Under the pieces are notes generated by a model. The model made no database searches. It was not told where the DNA came from and worked only from the letters and a program-made list of their open reading frames with translations. Made by a program: the position numbers and the translations under genes. Shown one piece after another: positions 12,701 through 23,599 of a stretch of 64,000 nt of DNA (its first letter is position 1; every line of letters begins with the position of its first letter). The stretch is from Notospermus geniculatus (taxonomy: Eukaryota; Nemertea; Pilidiophora; Heteronemertea; Lineidae), in contig NMRB01000386.1 in the NCBI GenBank assembly GCA_002633025.1, positions 1-64,000 on the forward strand, in the 5' to 3' direction.

Positions 12701-13280
12701 TGTACAGCTTCCGTGTCGTATCACAGCAAGTGGCCACAGTCTTGATCGTCAAGTAGCCTCAAAACCTACTTTCCTCACCACTGATCAGTCTCTAGCGGAT
12801 CAGACCCTAAAAACACTTTCGTTTTCATTTTCATTTCATTTCAAAAAAACTCATGAGGTTATACTCATGTTCTGCAAGAGCTGTTACTTTTTTACCAAAA
12901 TTGGCAAATTGGTGGCGTATCCCTCTGAATACAGAAGATAACCATATCAAGGAACAAGAAAAACACTCCCGAACCAATCAAAATAATTAGCGTCATAAGG
13001 TTGTGCTAATTACACCAGTCTGTGTGTTTTGTTTGTCAATTACTGAGCTAATCATTTCTGGATCACTGGAGCAGACGATGTGTGCGTGTTTGGATATGGA
13101 AATTAACCGCTAATTATTTGGCACTTTTTTGTCCGAGCAGACATTTGTAATTTGATGAAGTTGTATCATTTGGAGTGTAGGTTACAAATTATGCTTTGAC
13201 ACGGAAGCGATGCCTAATTTCCTCGTTTGGAAAACGTATTCTGTTCCTTACTAAATACTAGGTCATATTTCAGCTGAGGA
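9701..13280. other. Intron 1 stretch with no gene recognised
   Basis: No gene or full element recognised. There are minor local duplications such as TTTCCTAGTA repeated three times at about 11080-11105. The segment 12965-13125 is rich in TAATTA-type motifs and is listed separately. Confidence 0.45.
12965..13125. promoter_or_regulatory. TAATTA-rich segment, candidate intronic enhancer
   Basis: Within about 160 bases there are several homeodomain-type cores: ATAATTAG (12981-12990 area), GCTAATTACA (about 13005), CAATTACT (about 13037), GCTAATCA (about 13047), AATTAACC and CTAATTATT (13100-13118). A forkhead-like TTGTTTG run is present as well. AT-rich DNA makes such cores by chance, and no conservation data are available, so this is only a candidate. 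Confidence 0.25.
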
Positions 13281-13470
13281 CGTAAAGAGTGCAGTGTAAA
13301 CATCGGCACCGCCACCTCTGAGGTTCTGGGTTCAATCCCGCGTCAGACTTGCTCTTTACATGATGAGAGGACTCTTTTTGACAGCGCAGGTTTTCTCTGG
13401 GTAGTCTGGTTTCCTCCTGCTGTACATTGAACTTGCTGTTTGTATACCTCTTACTGCCGTTAGAGGCCAC
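13281..13470 (+). mobile_element. tRNA-headed SINE with GGTTTCCTCC domain (copy 1)
   Basis: The head GTGCAGTGTAAACATCGGCA and box B GGGTTCAATCCC are followed by the central part GATGAGAGGACTCTTTTTGA, then GTTTTCTCTGGGTAGTCTGG and TTTCCTCCTGCTGTACATT. The same order occurs in copies at 14079, 30055, 41126 and 57841. The phrase TTCTCCGGGTACTCTGGTTT is a conserved SINE core seen in many marine invertebrates. Confidence 0.8.
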
Positions 13471-13496
13471 CACCAGTTAGGTCCTAGTTAAGTAAC

Positions 13497-13623
13497 CGGT
13501 CCTAGAACAACACGTGGAATTTGACGTCACAGAAAAGAAATGCATGCCGTGACGTCGTCATAATGACATGGTTGCCATGACTTACGTCTGTGACATCAAA
13601 TTTTGTGACGTCCTATAGGACCG
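13497..13623. mobile_element. Small MITE with CGGTCCTA inverted repeats
   Basis: The left arm starts CGGTCCTAGAACAACACGTG and ends ATTTGACGTCACAG. The right arm, CTGTGACATCAAATTTTGTG to TATAGGACCG, is its imperfect reverse complement over about 36 bp. The core carries a TGACGTCGTCA and a TGACGTCA-like site. It abuts the SINE at 13281-13470. No clean target duplication is seen. Confidence 0.65.
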
Positions 13624-14078
13624 CTAATGAACAGGCACCCTCTAACACTAGTAAACTTTCCCATTCATGGATGGTAAAATTGTCTTTTCGATCCTTACAC
13701 GAATCAGCTAATTACATTGACCTTACTTGTGCGATCATTCAAGAAAATGTCCAACATGTCTGAGTCGATCAGTGGCAAATTTCACACAACATTCACTGAT
13801 TGATCATACTTGTGCTGATTGCGCACAAATTATACTGCTTTTACCAATAGTCGCACAAATCAAGTGGTTAATGTCATTTGAGTGCAAATGTGTAAGTGTA
13901 TTACCAATGTTATATCACGTTATTGATGATGGACAATTATAGTTATGCAGGGTTATCTAGGCAATGACGGTATTGGTTGACTGAAAGGAAGGCTGTTGGA
14001 TTAATACGGCATGAGTTCCCGAGTGGTAATGACCAAGTAGTCACTGACTGTGAGGGTATGGCTCCTCAACAATCAATG

Positions 14079-14300
14079 TTGGGGTGGCGCAGTGGAAACA
14101 TCGGCGCCTGCCACCACTGAGGTCCCGGGTTCGATCCCCGGTCGTGCAAGTGGCTTTATGTGGTAGAGAGGGCGATCTCTCCTCGACATCGTAGGTTTCC
14201 TCCGGGGTCTCCGGTTTCCTCCTACATATCGTTAATATCGTCCAGTATTGTTTGATGAGTAGCTATAATGCCCTAAGTGGGCGCTTGCACTCCTGAGATA
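14079..14300 (+). mobile_element. tRNA-headed SINE with GGTTTCCTCC domain (copy 2)
   Basis: This is the best preserved head of the family: box A-like TGGCGCAGTGG and box B GGTTCGATCCC at the spacing of a tRNA gene. The core reads GTGGTAGAGAGGGCGATCTC, then TCCGGGGTCTCCGGTTTCCT. The tail passes through ATAATGCCC. It is a SINE and not a tRNA gene: no acceptor stem closes and the body continues beyond the head. Confidence 0.82.
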
Positions 14301-14363
14301 ATATTTTTAAAAAGAATGAAGAAAATATGAGCCGAGTGACCACTGAAAAAGTGGGAAGCCTGA

Positions 14364-14592
14364 TTGACCTGTGGTTATCACATCCACTCAGCAAGCGGCA
14401 GGTCCCGGGTTCAAATCTTGGGATATATGGGAATTAATCATCCCTGGCTCTTCAGTCCATCGCATGGACAGTAAGCCGTGGTGCCTTGTGCCTTTGCAAG
14501 GGCAAGTAAAAGACCCCATCCAAGTGAGGAACATGAGTAGCTTGAGATGGCCTCTTCCGTACTTACTTACCAGGGTCAATAATGACTTTGGC
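14364..14592 (+). mobile_element. tRNA-headed SINE, GTGGTTATCACATCC family (copy 2)
   Basis: The head GTGGTTATCACATCCACTCA is followed by box B GGGTTCAAATC, closely tRNA-Val-like. The body is shared with the copies at 9490 and 51373 (CCTTTGCAAGGGCAAGTAAA, AGATGGCCTCTTCCGTACTT). The tail TACCAGGGTCAATAATGAC matches the copy at 51373, which helps to define the 3' end. A family copy number over 1000 would be usual for such an element but cannot be judged here. Confidence 0.8.
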
Positions 14593-17500
14593 TGACAGAT
14601 ACAAGTACTGAAAAGGTGACTAATATGTTGAATTTTGCCGGGATTTTACAGTGAAAATTCATATGCGACTTTGGCCAACACAGAAAGTCCAGGTGAATTC
14701 ACCACCCGGCTGTCGTTCATTGTCGACATTCCTCTCCACGATATTTCTGGTGCACAGATCATTAGTGACTTGCGGCCATTCTCCAACCGAGAAAATCGCC
14801 GAATTCCCGCTGGGTTATTTTTCGTCGCACCATTCAATATAATCAGGGCATATCAGAACAACCATTTCCACAATGGCTCGGTTGTCATTACTTTCTCTCG
14901 CTGTGTATACATTGTAATTTCAATGATCCAATGTATACAATCTTTGTTTGATTGTGATAAATCGCGTCGAGGAAGAAACTTCCCCTTGTGGTCATTTGAG
15001 ATTGTTTTGATCAAAGTGCAGGCAAATGTTTCCAGCGATCGTTTTCGACCCACCGGGCGTCGCAGTGGATATAACACCAATACTTCATCCAGGCACAAAC
15101 ACATTGTCTGATATCAGAGTTGTCGTTTGCACGCACGAATTTCGTCGAGTGTTTTCAGAGTTCGATTGTGTCTTTGGGAGTCTGCCATTGTGGAAAACCT
15201 CGTGATATTTGATTGAGCCTCGCGAAAAAGTAGCAGGTGATTCCGGTCTCATGTGAGCCTGTTATCAATAGGAATAAGAAATCCAAATAAAATGATCCCG
15301 ACGTGCCGCGCAAGTTGAAGACATTTCCACGACAAATCGATACAATACTGCATTAGTTGCGAGTTGAAGTGGTGTCGATTTCGCGAGAATTGAGACCATC
15401 TTTGTCGCTGATTTGTTAAAAAGCTTCCAAGGAAACAATACTAGTGCATTATGGGAAGAGCCTAATTGACAGGAGCTTGTCAATTAAGTCAGCTCGCGAA
15501 GTTTGATTTCTGAACAATGTGTTGAAGCTGGGGATTCGGATTTTTATCCCTGCGTGGGCTGAAACTTGTCAGGTTCAAACTCATGCAGATTTGTATCATG
15601 AAAATTTGATTTTGTTCCTGATTGGCCATGGCATTGGAGCCATCTACCACATTTATTGATGATATTTTGGTAGGTCTACTGAACCCGATGATCAATGCCG
15701 ACACACTGCTGATTTGAGATTGGTCAGTTTCCACCTTTGTCGATCGATCTCGCAATTGCAATCACAGGTTGGCCATGATGGCGCCAAGTGTTGGAGTCGC
15801 CAGCCTGATTTCTTCCCCTCCCCACCTCTCAAGCCTGAAGTGGTCCATTCCTCTGTCCCATGTTGATTTTCCACCTTGACCAAAATTTGTGTGTGTTTCA
15901 TAAGAGATATATGTACATCGTCTGTTCTTCTTGAGATGAAATGGAGGTAATTGATTCCGATATCTTGGCTCGATCCCCTGCTTTCCATATCTTGTCCTAA
16001 ATGGCTACGTGTCTTGTCTGCTGCTTCAACAATCATCTGGCGTCTGCTGCCGACCTTCAGGGACTCTCACGTCTGCCACCTTCAGGGACATCAGAAAGGA
16101 AACACTTTCACAAAAACAGCAACTAAACCTAAGAAAAGATAACTCTGACGGTACCGCAATTTTACCCTGCAATTATAACCAAATTCATTCCTCTTCAGAA
16201 AGTGATGAAAATGCCCTAAAAGCAACCCATGAGATTGGCGACAGTTGCCTAATTACAAGCAATTTGATCTGCCGAATGCAGTTTATAACATTTTAAGAAT
16301 TTATCCTGATGGTGTTGCTCAGCTTTGCCTGGTGCTTAAAAACGGAGGAAGTGAGAAGTTGGTGAAAAATTAATCCTTTCTCTTTGAGTAATCCTCTTGT
16401 TTGGTAACAGATCATTTGTGTTGCTTCGTGTAAAGGCTGTGTCGTGATACCAGTAAGAAACATTGGATTGATGACTCCGCGCTGCAATTACGCGATCATT
16501 TTGACCAATTTATATGCGAGTCACGCACTGCCGTAGACGGCGATTGAATCGTGGAAGATATACGGCACTTTCCAAATGGATTCTTTGATAATGCGAGCCG
16601 CCATTATTATTGCGACTTCTTGCCGGCGTTTTTGTTTGTTTCCAATAAATGGCTACGATCGTCTGCGAAGCGGAGGTGTGACAGGCATAGAGATGGTAAG
16701 TTTGATGAAAAGGTGTGAATGCCATCCAAAAGTATTGTTTTATGAATGTATTTCAATATTTTGTTGTCACATCATGAATTCTGACTCTGAGCCACATCAT
16801 GTGAACTGCAAACAGTTGTTACTTGTAGGCCTATAGATGACCAAAAATTAGGCCAGCTTAATCAAACTATTAGGTTTAATCGTCTATTTACCCAGTGCAG
16901 AATGAGAGTAATCAATCAGATTTTTTTGTATTTTCTATGAATTTTTTACGTCCTTTACATAATTATATTGTTTGGTTGTAGGCGTATAACTTTTTGCCAC
17001 AAAATATTTCCTCCATTTCTCCTAATCAATGTTGAATTTCCAATTGAATACCAGATATAACTGTATTTCTCAATAACGCTGCAGGGCCTATGAGATTGAA
17101 AACTGAAGTTGGCAGTGTCGTATTCAACTCATCCAGGATAAATGCATTTCAACTTTATTGGCAGAATTTTTCATCAAACTGTAAATATTCCCATCCTACA
17201 TCCCCAATATATCCGCCCCTGAATTTCCGAACCAGTTAACGGTTTGTGGGGAACTTTAGGCTGATACCAACGATATTTGCCCCTTTGCTTTCTGTAAGAA
17301 ATGCTAAACATGCTACCAGTACCAGGGCCAAGAATGCTCACCTAGTTCCCGAGCAAACAGTCACAAACAGCTCCCTTGAAAACGCTGTTTACTGGTGTTC
17401 CTTAGTCCCTTCTTGTAATATTGGCATGTCTTCTCTTGGGAGGTTTGGATTGGCAAGTGTTGATCCTCAAAAGGGAACGTTTGTAGAAGAGTATTGGCCA

Positions 17501-17655
17501 TGCAATAATGAAAGTGATTTATCCTTGTTTGGCGAGGCAAGAGCAAATAGCTTCGGCGTACTTAGTTGGCTCTTCACGTACTTCCTGAGGCTTGTTCTGA
17601 TTGCGGGAAGGATTTCGAAATACTTGGCACAGTTTTATGTGATATCCAACAACAT
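14593..17655. other. Intron 1 stretch, no gene recognised
   Basis: The open frame 14635-15111 (158 residues) shows no domain and has an overlapping open frame on the other strand. Two small inverted repeats are present: TGTATACATTG/CAATGTATACA (about 14904-14940) and TAATTGACA/TGTCAATTA (about 15463-15486). Nothing else is supported. Confidence 0.45.
16834..17245. other. AT-rich intronic stretch, nothing recognised
   Basis: Follows a TAGGCCTA palindrome at 16826. No ORF, repeat or motif of note. Confidence 0.4.
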
Positions 17656-17796
17656 NNNNNNNNNNNNNNNNNNNNNNNNNNNNNNNNNNNNNNNNNNNNN
17701 NNNNNNNNNNNNNNNNNNNNNNNNNNNNNNNNNNNNNNNNNNNNNNNNNNNNNNNNNNNNNNNNNNNNNNNNNNNNNNNNNNNNNNNNNNNNNNNN
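17656..17796. other. Assembly gap, 141 N
   Basis: A run of 141 unknown bases. Open frames running through it are artefacts. The flanks show no match to each other that I can see. Confidence 0.99.
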
Positions 17797-18238
17797 GTCT
17801 CCTGACCATTCAGCAACATTTGAACCTGAGAGAAATTGCAATGTTGAGAGGAGCTGACCCCTCCCCTCAGTGGGGTTCCAAATCTATGGGTCCAGAGTAA
17901 CATACCACAGTTTGGATGGACTGTTGGAGCTGACAAGGTCAATAGATCAACATTGGAAATACTTGAGCCAACAAGACATCAAGATGACCTGGTCTGAACT
18001 TATTTGATTGGGTGACGAGTGTCTGTGACAATAGTCTGTCTGCTCGTCAAAACAATCAGAATTTCTGACAGATTGGATGGGATTTGAAGGGGGACAAGAA
18101 GAATTTGAGGATGTAGACTCTTCACTCACTGAGTGACAGCTTTCAAATGAAGCAAGATTAGGGTGGCCTCGTTATCATCCAGGACAACCACCAACCTTGA
18201 GTGCCAAATACAACATTATTGGCCCTGTAGATAGTATA

Positions 18239-18442
18239 GAGGCTTTGAAAATGACGTCACAATCCGCCATGCTGGGGGGCACATGTTGCAGAGGCGCAAC
18301 GAAATGAGCCGTGCATGTCCCAATGACGTTACATCAAACAATGGCATGGCGCACTTCACGCAAGTCACGTCACGGTCGGCTCACACCTCTGCACCCTGTG
18401 TCCTCCAGAATGGCCGCCAGGATGACGTCATTGCAAAGCCTC
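18239..18442. mobile_element. GAGGCTTTG MITE carrying CRE sites (copy 1)
   Basis: The element is about 204 bp with arms GAGGCTTTGAAAATGACGTC and a right end GACGTCATTGCAAAGCCTC, flanked by TA (18237-18238, 18443-18444). Both arms contain TGACGTCA, the CREB/ATF site. A second copy at 55537-55729 lies in the opposite orientation and is clearly similar along its length. The TA flanks suggest a Tc1/mariner-type origin. Confidence 0.82.
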
Positions 18443-18613
18443 TATTGGGCAAATAGATAAAAAGCAGGAGGAAACTGGATGGCCCAGAGGCAACGCACTC
18501 TCAAGAATCGTCCTCTCTACCACATGAAGAATGGGTCCGACTGGGTGTTGAATTTGGAACTCACCAATCTGACAGCCCATGGGTCATGCACAAGCACTTA
18601 CTGCCGAGAACTT

Positions 18614-18701
18614 CATCCTCCCATAGCAGGGCTTTGCTCTCGCTCCTCTTCATACACTTACACACAGTGAACAAGGTAAAAACCCCTGTTGTGGGAGGAT
18701 G
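18614..18701. mobile_element. hAT-type hairpin MITE, CATCCTCCCA termini (copy 1)
   Basis: The element is 88 bp. The left arm is CATCCTCCCATAGCAGGGCT and the right arm is CCCCTGTTGTGGGAGGATG. It is flanked by a perfect 8-bp direct repeat, GAGAACTT (18606-18613 and 18702-18709), the target duplication length of hAT elements. Related copies are at 43990-44099 and 58199-58290. Confidence 0.88.
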
Positions 18702-18709
18702 GAGAACTT

Positions 18710-19440
18710 CGAAGTTTTCTTGGAAGTTGTGAGAGAGCACTCTCTCTACTTCTTCAGCGTGACATTTGCAAGGTGTTAAAACCACTCTCAAAATCCTTTC
18801 TTCCATTTCTGAAAGTAACCAATATTGTTCTTTTGATGGTGAGTTCTAAATGGACTTAGAAACATTTCAACTTCTTGACAGAAGTTCTGTTTGACATTTC
18901 ATGACAAAGTAAAGTAGTGCGACCAATTCTGGCCCTTTCTACCGCAAATGGAAGATCATTTAACCATATTTTCTGGCCTAAGACAGAGTGGAGTGGTCAT
19001 ACTTTCCACGTCAAATCAGAAATTTACAAGCACTCAGAAGAAAAGAACATTGTAATGTCGAGAAAAGAGCACTCGGCCATCGACCAAATCTCATCGATGT
19101 GAGGTGTCCATTTGCTTTTCCTTGAGTAGATCTTGGCTATATTGAGTAAGAAACCTGTCAAAATGAGTAGATTCTGCTTCTTCTGACCTTGTGAGTCATG
19201 GCGAATGTAAAAACTGGACGAACTAAAAGCAACAGCCGCACCAACACGTAGTGAGCAAATAATACCATTCTCTCTGATAACGTTTCCTTCAGGCTATGTG
19301 CAACTCTGCCATTTTTTGAGATCCATCAGTAACATTTGCGTTTTCTTTTGTGTTGGGCTTAACCCGTTCATGGAACTCCATCTTCAGCGTTCTTTCGGCA
19401 TGCTGCTGGATGCAGATGTGCTGCTTCTGTATGGTGTTCT
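18710..19440. other. Intron 1 stretch, nothing recognised
   Basis: No element or gene seen between the hairpin MITE and the CTG-rich minisatellite. Confidence 0.45.
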
Positions 19441-19960
19441 CTACTGAAAACTGCTGCTGCTAAAAATGGCATTTTCAACTGAAAACTGCTGTTTGTTGTT
19501 TGATGCTGCTGGGTACACTGCTGCTTTTGAATGGCATTCTCTACTGGAAACTGCTGTTTGTTTGCTGCTGTGTGGTGCAGCTGCTGCCTTTGAATGGCAT
19601 TCCCTGCTGAAAACTGCTGTTTGTTTGCTGCTGTGTGGTGCAGCTGCTGCTTTTGAATGGCATTCCCTGCTGAAAACTGCTGTTTGTTTGCTGCTGCTGC
19701 GGCTACTGCTGCTTCTGAATGGCTTCTGTAGTGAAAACTGCTGTTCGTTGGTGGGGCATGCTGCTGCTGGATGTGCTGTTTGTTGTTTGCTGCTGCCGCT
19801 GCTGAGCACAGCTGCTGCTTCTGAATGGGAATTTTGTACTGAAAACTGCCGTTTGTTTGTTGGGCATGTTGCGGCTGGATGTAGCTGATGCTGGATGTGC
19901 TGCTGCTGAATGGCATTCTCTGCTGACAACTGCTGTTGCTGCTGAATGGCATTCTCTACT
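19441..19960. repeat. CTG-rich minisatellite, 63-bp unit
   Basis: The unit begins GAATGGCATTCCCTGCTGAA and contains AACTGCTGTTTGTTTGCTGC. Successive units start at 19529, 19592, 19655 and 19717, so the period is 62-63 bp; flanking units are more diverged. Because the period is divisible by three and lacks stops in several frames, open frames of 120-194 residues run through it on both strands (glutamine- and alanine-rich on the minus strand, leucine- and cysteine-rich on the plus strand). This is the expected by-product of the repeat and not evidence of a gene. Confidence 0.85.
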
Positions 19961-22795
19961 TACAACTACTCTTTGCCTGCACAAGATCACACCAGCCGTC
20001 ATCGTCAGGTTTTTGCCCGTGGGTGGGAACTTGGGATTTGTTATCTTACCCTTTATTGGCTCAATATGCAATTACACAATCACAATATCACAATATATCC
20101 GGAAACAACTTTGTTGGCAAAAAACTGCTAGGCAAATTTTTATCTCGTTTTTCAGAGCTTTTGTCGGTGGATTTAACGCCATTAAAATTTTCTTGAATGA
20201 TGGTGTCAAAACACTGGCTTTTCACTTCGGTATTTTTGATTATCAACTTGGAGAAAAACCAATTACATTGAACAATTCATTGGGAGATTTCTCTACACGG
20301 CCCACAAGTGCAGGACTAAGCGATTATGCAGTTGTTTTGATAGCCAACATAGGTATGACAAGTCCTTAGTGAACAGAATGCCTTGTATTTTCTTAAAACA
20401 TTGTGCACTTTATCACCTGAGTGTACGCCATGCATTGAGTACAGCTAAAGGCCCTATGATTGGACTATCAATATGGCTATGTAAATGGAGAAATTCCATA
20501 CGATTTGGTGGCACACTGTTGTGAAGGCCTGTTTAAAATCAGTAGCTTCGTGTGAATGTGACCGAGTTATGTGTGAATTTACTTAATGTTGTTAATTGAC
20601 AATCAGGGAAGAGTATCATTTTCACACCTTTCCTGCGTTCCTCATTGCTTCAGATTGTTTTCTTGTAAACAAATTTTTTCGTCATCTTTCTAGTGTCTTG
20701 TTACCATATGGTCAATATAACCTGACCATCGCGGGTCTGGACATTGTCTTCATCGCGATTGTCCATCCGTTGACATGGCAACCAATCGCGATCACAAACC
20801 ATATCCCATAATTCAATTTCCTTAAGATCGGGCAGACAATACCAATTTCATATCTTGTCGATTTAGCCCACTCAAACAATAACAAGATGATTTGATTATG
20901 TTATCGATATCTATACGTCCTCGTCTTTGGTCCAGAGGATATTGGCGTTGATGAGTTTCCTGTCACTGGACATCAGTCAAAATAAATGAGAGGCCTGCAA
21001 AACCATTCCGCGTGTCGCCACACTGAGCACAAGACCCGGTTTACACCTGTTGCAGAGCGTCATGACATGACCTCATTGTTTTGCCATGTTTGTAATGTCT
21101 TACGTTATGATCGCAGTGCCATCGGTCGGGTGGAGTCAACAATATATGGTTTGATGTGACTGCTTTTCTACTCCCAGGCCTCCAGTGCAATGTCCAGGCA
21201 TGGCAATAGCATTGTCAGACTTGGTTGCCACAAAATCTCAAGATGAAAATTCGATTCTAACTCAGCACAAAGAATGGTCCTTAAGCCTGAAGTGATACTT
21301 CTTATGATTGCATGCTCAGGCAAAATCAAGAGGCTGGTATAATCAGCAACAGTAAATTGCTTTATCCTCACATCCCATCCTGTAGATTAGGAAAAACCTA
21401 ACGACATTGCCACGAATGCCAAATGAAATTGATGTAAAAAAGTTGATGAAATACGTCTCTAGAATGCGCAACATGCTACTCTTGGTTCTCCTTGGCTCTA
21501 AATCCTTGATTGTGGCAGCGAGTTGCCTTTCCTGGGATGCCATCGCAGTATCTTGAATGTGGCTGCTCCAGTCTCATGCATCGAATCCATCTGAGATCAG
21601 CCGAAGGTGCCCTCGAACCTTCTCTTATTGTTTGGCCAGGTCATGGTTGGTGATCATGTCCCATGCCCCAGGTCAAGTCAGTCTTCAGACGGTGACAGGA
21701 CAATTTGCCCCTGAAAACTACACCCGGACTACTCGCCCTCCCCCAGACAACTCATCCCGAGGAAAAGATCACTTGCCCTTCTCATCAAACAGCCCAATGG
21801 TCCACTGGAACCTACTCTCATTGCCAAGTCAGGTCAGTCTTCAGACGTTGCCAATGGGTCAGTGACCTTCGATCAGGCAGTCTCATGGCTTAATCTCGTC
21901 GGCCTGTTCTCATCCAATCGCCAACGGTCCACTGGAACCTCTGGTGATCACCTATACCGTACTTGTCCAAGGAAATCGCAAGTCTGGCAAGAAGTAATAA
22001 GAATTCTCCATGATTCATATTGGGACAACCGTTGCCCGGTCATGCAACACCAGCAACATGGTTCTTATTAGATTCCGTCAGAAGTCTCACGAAGCGTATT
22101 GGAAGCCCTGATGGGTCGAACCGTGCTCGGCGGAGAATACAAAATAGTTTTACCAACGGATTCCCGGCTGACTTGGCAATTCCCCTGCTGTCCGATCTGT
22201 TCTTGCAAGTTCGTGTTCACCGTCCTGTGGTCTCCCCTGACGTGGTGTACAGAATGGTTGAGTCTGTCTTGATGCACCAAAGATACCCTGGCAATGACTC
22301 AGGATCCCACGCTCCTTGGTCACGCCTCTGAAACAGAAATTGAATTTTCATCATGTCGCAGTACAGATGACGAAAATTTGACGAACTCTTTGAATCACTT
22401 TTCGCATCAGACATGTCAGATGATTTGGAGAAGGTCTGACCAGTCGAGTGGAAAGTCTATCAGAAATGATCACAAGGTTCTGCCACGCATCAGCTACTGA
22501 TACAAGATGTTCGCGACCCGAAGGCCAAAAGATCAGTTCACGGTTTGTCAACTTTGAGTCAGTCTGACACTGCCCGGGCAAAGGGGAATTAAAAGAAACA
22601 AGTTCTTTGACAGAATCGCCAGACAGTGTAATCCGTTCGATGTCCAGGGTGACGTTTCATTGACTGATGCAGTTGGCTGTTGAGGCTAAGGATTCAACCT
22701 TATCTCTGGCCTGCTTTGGATTCATAAGCCTTGGAAGATCCCAACGAGCGCTGTCTAAATTGAAAAAGCATCTTGGTGCTCCTGGTTTTGTGGTT
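19961..22795. other. Intron 1 stretch, mostly unique
   Basis: No gene recognised. Decayed local duplications occur at 21670-21940 (AGTCAGTCTTCAGACGGTGA at about 21673 and a similar phrase at about 21830; GGTCCACTGGAACCT twice). They look like the edge of an old tandem array. Confidence 0.4.
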
Positions 22796-23100
22796 CAACT
22801 TGAGAAGTTTGTCGGCTGTAAGACTTTGGAAGCTCGTAGAAGATCACTAGTCCAAAAGCGTCATCTGGTTTTGTCGCCAACTTGGAGAGGGTCATCTGCG
22901 GTAGGACTTTGGAAACCAGTGGAACTTTGTTAGCATGTCGAAGCGTCGTTTCTGGACAACTTGGAGAGGTACTCTAGGTCTTCAAGCCAGTGGAATACAG
23001 CATGTCCAAATTGGCTCACTTATTGGTCATTTTCACAATGGCCAACTTGGAGAATATCATGACTTTGAGTTGCCATTGGCAGCGTTTGGAGGTTGTGCAG
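22796..23100. repeat. Degenerate tandem repeat, about 80-bp unit
   Basis: CAACTTGGAGAGG-like starts occur at 22796, 22878, 22957 and 23043 (spacing 79-86). Each is followed by a phrase like GACTTTGGAAGCTCG or GACTTTGGAAACCAGTGG. The copies are strongly diverged and the length is not constant. There is no sign that it is translated. Confidence 0.55.
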
Positions 23101-23599
23101 ATAGTCAAAAAGCCGGCACATACGAAATAAAATCTTCATCAAATTCAACCTTGAGTCACCTTCGTGGACATCTGATGATACTTCGATCGAAAGATACCGT
23201 CACTGCTTCAGAGTTCTTGTTCTTTATTCCATTCGGGGATGCGTCGGTTGGGTCGGGCTCGGATTACCAACGAACCATCGATCAGGTTTGAGTCAGCGTG
23301 ACCAGTTGCTGATTGGAAAAAACAAAATGCTGAAAAAGCAGAAAATCATTCTTGTAAACCATGTCGATCTGGTGGACGATTCACAGGTCCTGGTCAGGGT
23401 TCAAGACCCAGGGAATTGTTTGGGTTTGAGTCATCTGCCATGAGTTGTTGTGGAAAAACCACTGCTCCTAAATGAAGGCTTGATATATCTCAAGCCCAAT
23501 TGATTCATCTAGCTAGGATGGCATCAACGAATGTTCAGGTTGAGGAGGGTATTTCTGAGGAAGCCAAGCTTCGATGAGCCTTGATACATTCCTGTATCA

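Noticed and set aside
14079-14150. Possible tRNA gene
   Set aside because: Box A and box B are present but no acceptor stem closes, and the downstream SINE body recurs elsewhere in the window.
14635-15111. 158-residue open frame
   Set aside because: No domain, signal or splice context recognised, and both strands are open over the same bases.
17246-17857. 203-residue open frame
   Set aside because: It crosses the 141-N gap, so most of its length is unknown sequence; the rest shows no domain.
19368-19952. 194-residue glutamine-rich frame on the minus strand
   Set aside because: It is the translation of a 63-bp minisatellite, which is open in other frames and on the other strand as well.
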